Source: Delphinapterus leucas | Lineage: Eukaryota; Chordata; Mammalia; Artiodactyla; Monodontidae | Reading direction: 5' to 3' | Length of the DNA stretch: 64,000 bases | Assembly: GCF_002288925.2 (NCBI RefSeq) | Contig: NW_022098031.1 | Location: forward strand, 7,097,131 to 7,161,130 | Shown here: piece after piece, positions 33,940 to 47,756 of the stretch | How the letters are laid out: each line of letters begins with the position of its first letter | Numbering within the stretch: position 1 is the stretch's first letter | Program-made: the position numbers and the translations under genes | The notes under the pieces: generated by a model | Databases searched by the model: none | The model's input: the letters and a program-made list of their open reading frames with translations, nothing else | What the model was told of the DNA's origin: nothing

Positions 33940-36900
33940 AGTCATCCTTCTCCTCATACTAACCTAATGTGTGGCTCCACTGAGATTATACATACACTGC
34001 TTACCACTGTGTCTGGGACACAGTAAATCCTCCAGCAATAGTGCTTGTTGTTTTTCTCACCGTTATTATTATTATTAGCACAGATTATAAGACCTAGGAA
34101 GTGAAACTGATAGATTTTCATATTCCTACAGGATAAATTTATGCAATCTTAACAAGCCCCTGTCAATTCCATCTGCTACAGAGCTAGTGGCTTACATCTA
34201 AGAAGGCAAAGCCTTCTTCCCCATCTTCAAAGTCCCTCCAAGAGCCTTCACATACAAGAGGCCTGCCTAATACCTCCAAAGAGAGAAACTCACCCACCTC
34301 TGACTCAGTACAATTTGAACCTCCACCAAATGATAGGGTAATTAATCATAAGCCATCCAGAATAATTTCTTTTATTGCTGAACTCCAGGCTTTTACTACT
34401 TTGTATTCCCTGAGCACCCAACTGAATGCTTTGCACACCATTAGTGAAGGAACAAATATTTGTTAACTGATTGATTGAAAAGAGACAGAAAACATCATAA
34501 CTAAAACAAATTCTTTATGCCCTCTTCAGAGACCAGAAAGTCAGTGTTCAGATGTCAGTAAATCATGAGAAGGATGTTGTAAGTTCAGAGAAAGTTCACT
34601 CAGAGCAATAGTTTCTTCAAAGTCTCCTGGCCAGATAGACTAATTTCTCACTATACTAATTTCCACAGAGATGCTATCATAGCTTACAGCAACATTTCTG
34701 TATCTTTTAATTTATAAAATTTAATAGCATGGTTCTTCATAGAGATTTAAAAAACTGATTTTCCAAGGGCTATTGACATTATTTATATCTGTTCCAATTG
34801 TAATTATAGCCTGCACCCTAACATAATCAAAACAGTGAATATAAAACAATGAGTTAGGAAAATAAAAATATCATAGAAATAATATATCCTACTCTTAGAT
34901 GCTAAATAAAGATTCTGGAATACTTGCCACATTAATAGATAAGCATTAGGTTTTTCTAATTGACATTAGTAAATGTATAAACACACAGCACACCCATATT
35001 ATTATGTCAGCAAGATTATTCATTGTAGCTTTTGACGTATATATATTTCAGTCTTTTAGTTTCTATTTGTCCCCATTGATCCTCCTCACTGTAAAAATTG
35101 ATATCTTAACAGTGATCACTGTCAGGTTGATACGTACATGTTAATCATATAAACCGACAAGATTATTTGCCAACTGTTGAGCTTGATTTAAAATCTTATA
35201 ATCAATTCCAGGTTCCAAGATTTCCTTACAATAGTAGTTTAGGGATAGGAAGTTGTTGGAAAGAGGAAGGTGGGGGAGGATAGAATAGGCCTGGAGATTG
35301 TTTTGAAGATGCACTTACATGACAGGTATACCGATTTGCTTAGATGAAATGATTTCTTGGATTGCTTTTTGAGTGAACTGATGGAGAACATAGTTGGGGA
35401 GACTGTGCTCCCCTCCTCAGTCCCTAGTACTTGCACCTCATTTTTATGATGGCAAAGAAGGAACACGCTGGCTAAATAATTGACAAGGGGTATTCATGTG
35501 TTTTTATCTTGCTCAACTCAGCTAAACAAATAAAAAATAGCAATATTAACTTTCTGTTTAGGTAGCATCTACTTTACCAAAGTTTTCCTCTGAATTTTTT
35601 TGTCCTTAAAGAGCAGCCAAAAATATGTTTATTTTGAACTATGAATATGTGTAAAAATCTGGAGTCCTGAATTTTAGATAAAGAGCTTTCTTGCTGACTT
35701 TTTCCTAATATATCAATACATTCTCTAGTCATTTAGCAAATAATTACTTGACTAAGCACAAGGGGAGGGGGATAAGTACCTCCTTCCTGTAAGGTTGTCT
35801 TTTAGAACATTAGCCAAAATAAGTTTAGAAACTTACATTTTAGTCTTATTTTTTTCAGTTCTCATGAAAACAAGGTTTCTCCAGAAATATTTTCAAACAC
35901 ATTGTTTAATCAAGAGAACTGTGAGATGAGAAAATCTGTAGAAACTAACAGAAACTAATAATAATGACTAATAGTTAAAACTTATATGGCTTTTCAAGGG
36001 TACAGAAATGTTATATAATAGATAACGCACACCAGCGCCATCAGAGTTAGGTCATGATGAAGCCACAAGATGTCCTGAATACATTTGATCACAGAAAACA
36101 TAGTCACTTTGATTTGTAAAACATGTTGATGAATATCTTGTTCATCTTCATCATTTTTCAAATGAGAGGCTAAAACCCGGAAAGGTCAAGTTGCTTCTCC
36201 AAAATAAACTGGCCAGATATTAAATTATTCATCACTAAAAACAAAATTTCTTGATTACACTTCTCATTGCCTAATTCCACAATTGTTTTCCCAACAAAAA
36301 CAAAAAGCTTGTTATTCTTCAGTAACATGGTAAAGAAACATTAAATATTCAGGTTTAAAAAGAACCTCATATCTTGCCTATATTAAATAAGTTTCATTTA
36401 ATGACTCAGAGAAATTGAATCTATCACAAAGCATTAGACAACCTACCAGCAATTTCTGAAGTGTGTGTATATTTTCTTAACTTCTATTTAACTTTTCAAA
36501 TACAATCTGTAGAAAACCATGGGAAATTAACTCTATCTCAGGCAGTAATGTAAAAATGGAACAGAGTCTTACAAAGCATGCTCTCTAAATTATATTATAA
36601 TAGAACATAAGTCTGTAAAACTTAGTAAAACCTAAGTATTTTATTCTGGATTATAACAGGAATTTGCCTGTAGGTATTCAGTAGCATTTAGAGAACAAGC
36701 AGGGATAATTTTCAACTTCTGATAATATGATAGATCACAAACTCCCCTTCCTCTCCCCAAATCCTTACTGATATAAGACATCTAAAAATTGTGGTTATAA
36801 CTAATATTTTTCTTAAATACACAAATATGTTTGTGAAAATGTCAGGGAAATTTCCAGAAACAAAATAACAAAGAAGAAGCAGAAAACCATAGTGACATGA

Positions 36901-37400
36901 ATTTTACAGCAAATTACAGGAAGCCATTTTGGTAAGAAGAAAGGACCTTGTATTTAAATTGAGGGAAAGGGGAAATAGACAATAAACAAAGAAGGAAAGA
37001 ATGAAGTAACAAGAGAAGAAAGAAGGAAAGAAGGAAGGAAGGAGGGAAGACATGAGACTATGATAAAGTAGCGTACAGAAAATTCAAAGAATGATATGCC
37101 AAAGAATGACTGGATGGCTACTTTAGATTCAATAGTCAAAGTCTCAGCATGTTGACATTTGCTGAGAAATTGATAACATTTTGAGATAGCTAAGAAAAAA
37201 ACAGGAAAAAGAGAATTTTAGGCAGAGGAAATAATGATATCATTATCCGTAATTCAGTTGTTAAAGAGATCATAGAAGACTAACCAAAGAAAAATGTTCA
37301 AAATAAAATTTTAAGTTTAAAATCATGTTTCAAAAATCAAAATGTGTGTAATATGATGCATTTCTGTAGAGAGAGACATACAGAAAAAAAATACTTAAGA
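33940..37400. other. Mostly unannotated AT-rich DNA
   Basis: 36090-36200 may hold a MIR-like fragment (atttttcaaatgagaggcta aaacccgg). A purine-rich stretch is listed separately. No gene seen. Confidence 0.45.
36985..37050. repeat. GAAG-rich purine tract
   Basis: Repeated aagaaggaaagaaggaagga-type motifs. Source of an artefactual serine/proline-rich frame on the minus strand. Confidence 0.9.
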
Positions 37401-37404
37401 GAAT

Positions 37405-38632
37405 AGACAAATGCTGCTTTAACTGGGACTACATCAAACTAAAAAGCATCTACATGGTAAAAAAAAAATTTAACAAAATGAAAAAACCTACTGGATGCGA
37501 GAAAATATTTGCAAATCGTATGTCATATAAGGGGTTAATATCCAAACTGTATAAAATACAAGTCAATGACCAAAAAAATCTAATTTAAAAATAGGCAGAG
37601 GAACTGAGTAGACATTTTTCCAAAGAAGGCATCCAAATGGCTAAGAGGTACATGAAAAGGTCTCAACATCACTTCTCATCAGGGAAATGCAAGTCAAAAG
37701 TACAATGAGATATCACCTCACACTTGTTAGAATGGCTATTATTAAGACAACTAGAGATAACACATGTTGGTGGGGATGTGGAGAAAAGGGAACACTTGTG
37801 TACTGTTGGTGGGAATGTAAATTGTTTCACTATGAAAAATAGTATGGAGTTTCTTCAAAAAATTAAAAATAGAACTATATATAATTCAGTAATTCCACTT
37901 CTGGGTATATATCCAAAATAAATGAAAAGAGATATCAAAAAGATATTTGCACTCCCATGTTTGTTCACACAGCCAAGATATGGAAACGACCTAAGTTTCC
38001 ATCAGTGGATGAATAGATAAAATAAAGAAGATGTGAGATAGATATATATATATATAAAATATTCCATTGGTATGTATATATTCCATATATATATACATAT
38101 GGAATGGAATATGGAATATTATTCAGTCATGAGAAGGAATATTATTATTCAGTCATGAGAAGGAAGGAAATTCTGCCATTTGCAACAACATGGATGGACC
38201 TTGAGGGCATTACACTAAGTGAGAAAAGTTGGAGAAAGACAAACACCATATAATATCACTTACATGTGGCCTCTAGAAAAGCCAAACTCATAGAAACAGA
38301 AAGTAGAATGATGGTTACCAGGCTCTCAGGGAGGGGGGGAATTGGGAAGATGTTTTTTAGGGTACAAATTTGCAACTAGTAAATAAGCGCAGGAGAGCTA
38401 ATGCACAGCATAGCATTACAGTCAACAATACTGTATTATAAACTTCACATTTGCTAAGAGACTAGCTTTTAATTGTTCTCACTAAAAAAGAGAAATGATA
38501 ATTATGTAACATAATAGAGGTGTTCACTAATGCTAACATAGTAATCATACTGTACTATATAAATGTATCAAATCAACACATTGTATATCTTAAACTTACA
38601 CAGTTCTATATGTCAGTTATACCTCAATAAAA
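37405..38632 (+). mobile_element. Old L1 (L1MA-like), ORF2 end and 3' UTR
   Basis: ORF2-derived phrases (gactacatcaaactaaaaag, agaaaatatttgcaaatcgt, gagatatcacctcacacttg, attccacttctgggtatata) and older 3' UTR ending with ttatacctcaataaaaaagt. Stops and indels throughout. Local AT duplication at 38061-38161. Confidence 0.9.
38061..38161. repeat. Local inverted and tandem duplication inside L1
   Basis: ggaatattattcagtcatga gaa (38113-38135) is repeated at 38136-38161 with 3 extra bases. attccattggtatgtatata (38061-38080) pairs imperfectly with the stretch ending catatggaatggaat (to 38110). Confidence 0.8.
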
Positions 38633-40625
38633 AAGTTGGTTATATCTGGGATGGAATTATGTGTAATCCATCCAAAAGTGATATGTTTATATCACTTTTG
38701 TTTATTTGTATTTGTTAAATTTTTACAATGAACTTGTATTATTTTAAAATAAGAAAAAAGTTAATATTAAACAACATCACTTTATCTGATATTATTATTG
38801 AAAGACCACTGTGATCAGTACACTCTGTTACATTCATCCCTTCACCCAATCAAAACACCATGGCCTTCATTTCAAAATGACAAACTGTTCTTTGACAACA
38901 CTTTTGATCTGAGGTAAAAAGACTAAATTAAACCACAGAGATGAGGGAAATGTATATGCTCTAATCTCAGTTATCTGTTATCTGTTATTAGTTATCTACT
39001 GTCTGTTCCTGACTCCCATACTAAGCTCTCCAGAAATTGACCTCACTGCAAACTTACCACCAGTGACTCAGAACAAGATGAGGTGGGAGTTTCGCTACCA
39101 GCTGTTTAAAGCCATGTCTCCAAGGTTCACAAATGACGGTCGTTAAGGATTTGCCTCAGATGTCCTAATAGATACCTTTTATTTTCAGAATCAAAGCAAA
39201 TCTACAATTACTGGAGGAGCATGGGCTCAGGCTGATTGATACTAGAGCACTAGGTAAAGAAATCCAGTCTTTCTCTATTCCCCTCAGGGAGAATGCAGCT
39301 TGTGTGTGATCTTTGTTTCTTTCTGGTCTAAGATACACATTGACCCAGTCTGTTACCTAATCCTGCCTCTCTCACACTCCCATAATGTACTCAAGAGTTA
39401 TGTTTACAGAGTACTGACAAAATTGCAGAGTGACATCTACAGCAACATAAAGAACAATTATTTTCCTAGATAAAGGAGATTATTTGCTACTGGCGAGATG
39501 AATCACTCGGAACCATAGTTCATTGCTGCTTTCATGGGCTTTACCCAAGCTTAGGAAATAAACAAGTCTGGGAAAAAGTAAATCTAACAACTGGCAGAAT
39601 CTCTACAAAAACCTTACTGTTCTTTTCATCATTAACAAAAGTTTTGTTTTGTTTTTTCCTCTTGAGTCTTTCCTACAACATTCTGTACTGAGTCCTGTTT
39701 TCATGAATATTACAACATTCCTATTGCCTTAATAGAGGTTCCAACCAATATTCTTACTTTCCTGGGGGTGGCAAAACCAGGTTAGATCCTCACGAATGCC
39801 ATTTCCTCATCCTGGCTACACAGATTTTATTTCCCAACCACTTTTGCTGTTAGGTTAGGGTCAAGATGCCAATGAATCATGAGTGTACATCAGGTACATC
39901 TTCAACTTCCAAGGGCATCCAGCTTCCTCTCTCTTCTCAGGAAATGAAGACTGAACAGGCCCAGCCTCACAATGGCAGGAGTCTCTCCTTGGAAAAAAAT
40001 ATTCCCAGGACAGACTCCTGATATACTTCAGACTTAAAGAAACTGAGAAATAAACTCTTATGATTAATGTGTAGACTACTAAGTTTTGGAGGTAGTTTAG
40101 ATACAGCAGCCTTCATTAATTGTCCTAATGCACGGAGTCTGAGTTTTCTCATATATAATAGAGGCAAAATTATATACACTGCAAGGCTGTTGTGAGAAAT
40201 CAGTGAACAGATATGTTAAAAATATGTGGACTGGTATATTATCTTCATGAATGCTATCAAATGGCCTGTTCTTTGGGGGTTATTATACTGTTTAGCTTGG
40301 TAAAATTATAGAGATTGGCCCCATCTTTCCAATTCACATCCCCCTTAGATCTCCTCTGGCATTCACAATTGTCACACCAACCAAGGCATACAGCCCTTCC
40401 CTTGGTCTTTTTGATGAAGACATTTCACTTTTAGAGAGCGGGTCCATTAGAAACTACTACTTACAAGGTGTTAAAATTAGTTTAAAGAGGTAACCTTATC
40501 CACGGGGCCTTTGCATCTTATTAATGAATGGTGCTTAGTGATTAAGCAGTCTTTAAGACAAAAAAGATTGAAGTTCTAATTGTGTAATTAGAAAGAAGCT
40601 AGAAACCCTTAAGTACAAAAGTAAT
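38633..40625. other. Unannotated interval
   Basis: No gene or clear repeat except the hairpin at 38673-38700. Confidence 0.5.
38673..38700. repeat. Perfect 12-bp inverted repeat, 4-nt loop
   Basis: caaaagtgatat (38673-38684), loop gttt, atatcacttttg (38689-38700). Confidence 0.97.
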
Positions 40626-40629
40626 TATA

Positions 40630-40885
40630 ACAATTATATGTTAGATACTAAGTATGTACCAGGCTCTGAACTGAACACTTTATATTTATTTTGACATTTC
40701 ATCGTCATAGTATGACTATGAGATAGGTACTATTAAAGCCAATTTTCTAACTGAAGAAACTGAGGATGAGCGTGGTTAAGTGGAATACCCAAGGTCACAC
40801 AGTAAGTGGGAAAAAGTAGAAAGAGAACCCTGCTCAGACTGATTCACTGGAGCCTATGCCCTTACTTCTCTTACTATACTACCTT
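40630..40885 (-). mobile_element. MIR SINE, minus strand
   Basis: tatgtaccaggctctgaact, tgagataggtactattaaag, ctgaagaaactgaggatgag, cccaaggtcacacagtaagt, ggagcctatgcccttacttc: reversed MIR almost end to end. Confidence 0.88.
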
Positions 40886-43800
40886 CTGAGATTTGGGGTA
40901 GGTTACACAGTGAGCGTTTGATAAAGGTCAATTTTCTTATCCTTTTAAAATATTGTCCCTCAAATCATATCAGGTACAAGACCCTCAGCTCTGCTGTGTG
41001 ATGAGGACTGTACTGATGCCTGACAAGTTGTATTTAGACCAATTGTTGCTGCCAGGTCCTAGAAGTTATGGAGCCTCATCCATTCCTGTATAAGACACAT
41101 GAGCATCATTTTTCATCAGAGGTGCATAAAAACATACCTGTGAGGTTTTAAAAAATAACTGCGTAGACACCATTGTTGGAAAAATATAATTATAAAGAAA
41201 ATCCTCTTCTAACTCAGAAGGGCTCTGCACAAACATGGTAAAGAATAGAGAAAGAAAACGAATTTGTTATTGAATAAGCTTTAAACCAGAATATAACAGG
41301 CATCTCATACAATCCTCTAAGAGACTGCAAAGACAGAAAGAAATGTCATTCATTCATATAGCTGAGCAGATACAACTCATTACATACATGTTCTTCAGAA
41401 AAATAACTACTCTTCAAGTAAGAGGACTTGGTAGCACCATTTGTCGCACATAGTTCATCCTAAATTTTACCTGGTAATTAGGGTGACTGTGTTAGTTAAC
41501 TGGCTCTATACCAAAAAAAAAAAAAAATTTCTCCTGTCTTTATAACGGGAAGTAATTTTGCACTTTGGAACTAGGAGCCCATGGAAGCCCATGTTTTACC
41601 CTCCCAGAGACCGGAAGAGAGTGACACTATCTCCCTGGATGTTTACATTTCAAAGAGATGGTTCCAGGTCCTGGAGAAAGACATTCCAGGGCTGTAAAAT
41701 GGGCAAAAGTCTTATTTAGCTATTAAAAAATGTACATATATTTCTAAGAAAGGGAGCAAGAACTTATAAGTTTTCTAAAGTAAATGCCCTAAGAAAAGGG
41801 AGTTAAAGGCAATCTTTTCCTTTATTGCAGTGGGGAGAATTAGGCCTCTTGTTTTTAATTTTTATTTGTCCTTACACCATCCCCTGTGAATTGATTCATT
41901 TGTCCTGAGTTGGAACCCAGGACTCCACATCCTGCTGGATGTTTAATTCTAAACTACAATTAAGTGTTTCTACATCCTGCTGCCCTATTCCAGGAGTGAG
42001 GAAGAAAGTCCCATACCTCATAGGACATGAGGAGAGGATGAGATACTGCCTCATGACAGCCTCCCAGGAAGAAGAGAGAGGCAGAGGGAGATGGCCTAGA
42101 AGCAGCTCTTTACAGGCCTCCCAGGCTCTCCTATCCTAGGAGGATTACAAGGAATATGCCAAGCTCAGATTAACTGTAGGTCAAGTATTCATTTGACTAC
42201 GAGGTTGTACAAACATGTGAAGGTCATCAGGGTACAATGGTGAAGCCATTACCCAGCAATAACCACGAACAAGTCCTGTTTTTATAAAAGTCGTACACAC
42301 TCATTGGAGGGAAGGTGATTCAGAGGCACATTTTCTAAATTCATGTTTTAAATAAAAATCCCAGAAAATGGAATCACTGATACAACGTAAATTATGTGCT
42401 CACACTTGGACCAATCAAGTCACACTACGGATATATTTTCCTATTATTTAAAGAGAGCTAAGGGGAATATATATATATCCAGAATCACAAAGTGCTCACT
42501 GAGAGGATCTTGGTCATCAGCACAGTAGAGAAGTCCTAGAAAGAAGATTCAATAAAAAGATGGTAATTCAGAAGTACAATATTAAATTCAATAAAACAGT
42601 AAAGGGTACTTTTCTTATTGTCTCATTGTCTCATAGGTTCATAGGAACCACTGATAATCAATAATTCATTCACCATTGTCTTGGAGGTACTAGATACATC
42701 TCCACAGAACTTGTGAATAAGTAGCCAAATCCAATCCTGTGATTCCAGCCAATTCTACCCTCAATCTATACAAGAGTTCCTAAAACATTTGTTGAACTTA
42801 AAAAGACTCAGAAGATCCTTTGAAGAAAATTATTAGTTCTAATAAAAGCTATGGGATTTCCCTCTCTTCCACTGCTTCCCTGGCTCAGCAGCCAAGTCAG
42901 TAGGTACCCATAAGAACCATCATAGAGATAGGGTTTGACAATCAGCAGGAGAGACTGTGACCTCACTCTCCAACTGGATAATTACTGAGTTTTTGAACCT
43001 CATAAGCTCTCCCAGTGCTGGGATAGAGTGTGACAGAATTATTCCAAGAGCCTAACTTGAGTCTCTGAAGTTTGGGCACCAAAGAGACTGGAACCTGGTT
43101 TTCATCCAGAGAAGTCTGAGGGTGGAAGGCTGGATGAAAAGGACTGCAGTAGAAGCAACCTGCATTACCATGCTGCCTGGGCAAGGATGGGTATGTCCCA
43201 TTGGCCTAGTGCAACTGGAAAGAACCCCACTAGAGAGGACTGCCTGTTTTGATGAAGAAACCAGAGGTGCACTCCTGGAAGGCAGGAGCTAGGATGTGAT
43301 AAGAGGTTGACAGGAGAGCGCATCATCCAAAGAAAAAATGAGGAGTGTTCCATGAGAGGTCTCTGAAGAGACCAGAAGTACCCCAGGAGAAAACAAGCTT
43401 GATGTTCCAAGAACAGAAGGTATTAATTGGTAGCAACAATGGTCCAGTGATTTGAAAACCTTTTTGATCATAACCCATGGTATGAAATACACTTTACATG
43501 GAAATTCCATACACACACACACACACACACACGCATACACACACACACAGAGTCCTGTCTACCTTGAGAGAGAGGGAGAGAGGAGAGACTCAAAATTTCA
43601 CAAAATAAAATTTATTCTTGCATGATATGCATCCTGAAATCTAATTCAGTCTGTGCTCTACAAAGTTATTATATGTCCATAATCAATCAAATTCAACATA
43701 CAGTGTACAGCCTTCCAGATGCCAGAAGGAAAAGAGGTGTATCAAGAAGAGTGGAAAAGCAGACCTTTTTACCTGTTCTAAATATGCAGAGCTTGAATTC

Positions 43801-44023
43801 AGGCTTTGAATTAGACAACAGATTGAAGGTGTAGTTTTATATTTGATTGCAATTTTCTCTGTTTCTTCTAACATCCCAACATGCATGGAAAAACTATGCT
43901 ATCTCCCTCACAGGGATGAGCAAAGTGGACTGACCTAACCTGTTAGAAGACAGCATTTGGAAAATATTGTTTTCTGTTTGCACCCCATCGAGTTAACACA
44001 TGCAGTAAACTTAGTTTCACAAA
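40886..44023. other. Unannotated interval
   Basis: No recognisable exon. 41560-41830 and 42840-43440 are somewhat GC-richer and could hold unrecognised old repeats. CA microsatellite at 43511-43549. Confidence 0.4.
43511..43549. repeat. Interrupted CA microsatellite
   Basis: Two CA runs separated by gcatac. Confidence 0.95.
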
Positions 44024-44460
44024 CGTGGATGGACGTAGAATCTGTCATACAGAGTGAAGTAAGTCAGGAGAAAAACAAGTATTGTATATTAACACGTATA
44101 TTTGGAATCTAGAAAAATGGTATAGATGACCCTATTTGCAGGGCATGAATAGAGATGCAGACATAGAGAACGAACGTGTGGACACGCATGGGAGAAGGGG
44201 GGCTGGGATGAATTAGGAGACTGGGATTGGCATATATACACTACCATGTGTAAAACAGATAGCTAGTGGGAACCTGCTGTATAGTGCAGGGAGCTCAGCT
44301 CGGTGCTCTGTGGTGACCTAGATGGGTGGGATGGAGTGGGTGGGAGGGAGGTCCAGGAGGGAGGGGATATATGTATACATACAGCTGACTCACTTTGTTG
44401 TACAGCACAAACTAACACAACATTGTAAAGCAACTATAACCTAATTAAAAAAAAGAAAAG
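44024..44460 (+). mobile_element. 5'-truncated L1 3' end
   Basis: Begins in the ORF2 tail (cgtggatggacgtagaatct), followed by 3' UTR with G-rich tract (44324-44349) and the end aagcaactataacctaatta plus A-rich tail. No clear duplication. Confidence 0.92.
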
Positions 44461-44503
44461 AAACACAGGCAACCAGAACTAAAAAATAATAATAGCTACG
44501 CTT

Positions 44504-44996
44504 TGTTATAGACTGAATGTTTGTGTTCCCCCAAAATTCATATATTGAAGCCCTAACCCCCCATGTGATTGTATGTGGAGATAAGGGCCTTTGGGAACTG
44601 ATTAGAGCTAGATTAAATCATGAGGGTAGAGCTTTCAGGATGGGATAAATAGCCTTATAAGAAGAGGAGGAGTTTCTCTCTCTCTCCCTCTCTCTCTTTC
44701 TCTCTCCCTCTCTCTCTTTCTCTCTCTTTCTCTCTCTCTCCCTCTCTCTCTTTCTCTCTCCCTCTCCCTCTCTCTCTCTCCCACCCTCCCTCCCTCTGTG
44801 TGTGTGTGTGTGCATAAATACAGACATAAATGTGAGAGCAGCTGTCTGCACACCAGGAAGAAGACACTCACTAGACACTAATTCTGCTGGACCTTGATCT
44901 TGAACCTTTCAGCCTCCAGAACTATAAGAAATAGTGTTTGTTGTACGTAAGCCATCCAGTCTATAGCATTCTGTTATAGCAGCAGGAACTAAGACA
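44504..44996 (+). mobile_element. MLT1-class MaLR LTR with internal microsatellite
   Basis: Starts TGttatagactgaatgtttg and ends ggaactaagaCA, with typical internal phrases (aaaattcatatattgaagcc, tgagggtagagctttcagga, cagcctccagaactataaga, gtaagccatccagtctatag). A CT/TG microsatellite of about 140 bp has expanded inside it (44672-44812). Confidence 0.85.
44672..44812. repeat. CT-rich (tctctctttctctctccc-type) and TG microsatellite
   Basis: Pyrimidine tract of mixed CT, TTTC and CCCTC units ending in (tg)8. Produces artefactual RE-repeat frames on the minus strand. Confidence 0.97.
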
Positions 44997-45764
44997 CCCA
45001 TTATAAAGACCTTACTTATTTACCATTTATTTTCAAAGCTATTACCTCATGTAATCATTATAATACATAGTCCTAAGGTAGTTATTAAGAGGAGTTTGAT
45101 GTTTTCAGCTTGCGTGTTTCAGTTTTCTGATCTTCTGACCCTTGAAGGACATTACTCGGTGTCTGCCAGTAGAGGTGTTTGTCATAGAACTCAGGAGGAA
45201 AAAAAAGGGGGGGACAACACAAATGCCTTAAATTTAAGGGCTAAGAGGAACTTTTTTATGCAGGTGGGCAAGGAAATTTCACTGAGGAAATAGCTTGAGG
45301 AGAGGTCCTGTATGTAAAGGCAAGGAACTGAAGGGAAAAATGGTAAGAATAGTGCTGGGCGATTATATGTTTTCTCTCATGGAATTCAAGAAACTAATAA
45401 TGGACTTGAGTTCTATGGATGTTGCTTTTGGTTGCATGAAGAAGCTAAAATGAGGTAGAGCTGGGACATGAGTTCAAGCTAACTTCCAAGCTCATGCTAC
45501 ATCATTTATTTTAGTTTGTAGATACTACTAAGTATCTTCTTCAGAGTTCTGTGTCTGGAATTTATGCATCAAAGAATAAGGCAGCATTGTCAGATTAAGT
45601 AGAAAAGAGAATTTGTAATAGATAAAGGATTAAATGAGAAGGAGCAGTGCTCTAGATGGGAATAAATAGTGAGATACATTTTCTAGTAAACTCCTCCCCC
45701 TGTGATGATAACAAGGGGAAACTATAGGAAAAATTGTTCACTATTTCTCTCAAATCAAAAATTA
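44997..45764. other. Unannotated interval
   Basis: Nothing recognised. Confidence 0.5.
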
Positions 45765-45765
45765 C

Positions 45766-45914
45766 GGGCTTCCCTGGTGGCGCCCAGGAAGATCCCACAT
45801 GCTGCGGAGCGGCTGGGCCCATGAGCCATGGCCACTGAGCCTGCGCGTCCGGAGCCTGTGCTCTGCAACGGGAGAGGCTATAACAGTGAGAGGCCCGCGT
45901 ACTGCAAAAAAAAA
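45766..45914 (+). mobile_element. CHR-type SINE lacking its internal pol III promoter
   Basis: The first 18 bp (gggcttccctggtggcgc) join directly to ccaggaagatcccac. About 55 bp, including most of the A box and all of the B box, are missing. Body and A-tail (45906-45914) are normal. No target-site duplication visible. Confidence 0.92.
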
Positions 45915-45916
45915 GC

Positions 45917-46913
45917 AGAGTGATACAAACAAACATGAATAGAGAGCACTAACAATATGCAAATTGAAATAAGTATTCTAATTTCTGGAAAGAATAAAGA
46001 CCTATATTACACGACTGTGAGGCTTATAAACTTGTCCTTCCCCATTACTTAAAATAATATTATACAAATTTATTTAATAACCTGAAGAATTCTGGAGAGT
46101 TGTTTTTTGTTGTTTTGTAACATTTACTCAACCATGGAAATCACCACTAAGTTTGATAGCATAAACTATAGTAACAGGCAAACTGTTCTTAATAAGAATG
46201 TCACAGTATTGCACTGTTTGTTCAGATCTACTTAAGAAATTATTAGTGGCCTGGAGCTCTAAGGTTCTTTCTTAAGAGTATTTCATCCTCAGGTAATTTT
46301 TAAAATTTTTCATGTCACTATGACTAACAAATAGGGCTCTTAACAACACTGATATTTAATACATTTTGTAATTGGTTTCCCATTTTCTCAGAAAAAAATT
46401 CAAAGTACTTTCATGCATGTAGCTCTGTACCACTACAATAGAACACTGAAGGGAGAAACAGGAGGAAATCTCTGCAAAATATCTCTGGAGTAGTCTGTGA
46501 ATCTTAACAGAAGAGAAAGAATATGTGTGAATAACATAAAAACTGGTACTGTGAGTCAAACTCATAAAACCACTTTGGTGGCCAGAAAGGCTCTTACACC
46601 TTTTTTTGGTAAAATAAAATGATTTGAGAGAGATCAGTATGACACCTTCAAAACTGCCACTTCACAAGCTTCTGTAACTTCATCTGTGGCTAAGTTTAAC
46701 TCAGTCACAAGACTAGAACTTTCACCTCTGTTAAAATACAGGTTGAGCCAATGTTGACAACATGTAATAGTCATCACAAAAACTCAAAATGTTAATTAAC
46801 CTGATAAAATCCCAACAAAAAAGATGTGATTTTAGGGCTCTGGGCAGATAAAGGAAGAGACGAAAAGTCTTTCATGAGCTTTGTTATTGCTGTACAGAGG
46901 TCGTCCTTTGCTT
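45917..46913. other. Unannotated interval
   Basis: Nothing recognised. Confidence 0.5.
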
Positions 46914-46928
46914 GTCATTTCTTCTTTA

Positions 46929-47139
46929 TTTTTATTTTTATTTTTTTGCGGTACGCGGGCCTCTCACTGCTGTGGCCCCTCCCGTTGTGGAGCACAGGCT
47001 CCGGACGCGCAGGCTCAGCGGCCATGGCTCACGGGCCCAGCCGCTCCGCGGCATGTGGGATCTTCCCGGACCAGGGCACGAACCCGCGTGCCCTGCATTG
47101 GCAGGCGGACTCTCAACCACTGTGCCACCAGGGAAGCCC
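46929..47139 (-). mobile_element. CHR-type SINE, minus strand
   Basis: Complete copy with a mixed T/A-rich reversed tail. Exact 15-bp duplication gtcatttcttcttta at 46914-46928 and 47140-47154. Confidence 0.97.
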
Positions 47140-47292
47140 GTCATTTCTTCTTTAATAGGGCTCCTCCCCACCCCTCCACTACAAACAGAACATATGAAGT
47201 TGTTAACTTCAAACCTGTTTGCAATAATCTAAACTAAGGCAACCATATTTTCCCTATGACAATCAACAGCCTTCAGATATTTCATATCAAAA

Positions 47293-47756
47293 GATAGATT
47301 AATGGATAAAGAAGTAGTTTATGTATACAATAGAATAATTCTCAGCCATAAAAAAGAATGAAATTTTGCTATTGGCGACAACATAAATGGAGCTGGAGGG
47401 TATTATACTAAGTGAAATAAGACAGAGAAGGATAAATCCTGTATATTTTCACTTACATGTGGACTTTAAAAAACAAAACAAACAAATATAACAAAACAAA
47501 AGCAGACTCACAGAGAATTAACTAGTGCTTGCCCGAGGGGATAGCAGTGGGGGAGATGGGCAAAACAAGGGGACGAAGAGGGACAAGCTAACAATTATAA
47601 AATATATAAGCCACGGAGACGTAATGTACAGCACAGAGAATATAGTCAATAATATTATAATAACTCTGGTGTGATATAAAAACATCAAATCACTATGTTG
47701 TATACCTGAAACTAGTATAATATTATAAGTGAACTATACTTCAATTAAAAAACAAA
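47293..47756 (+). mobile_element. L1 3' end (older type)
   Basis: Begins attaatggataaagaagtag, includes ctcagccataaaaaagaatg and an older 3' UTR, ends ctatacttcaattaaaaaac. A short aaagata repeat on both sides may be a duplication (weak). Confidence 0.85.

Noticed and set aside
44618..44878. Arg/Glu repeat frames on the minus strand
   Set aside because: Direct translation of the CT microsatellite.
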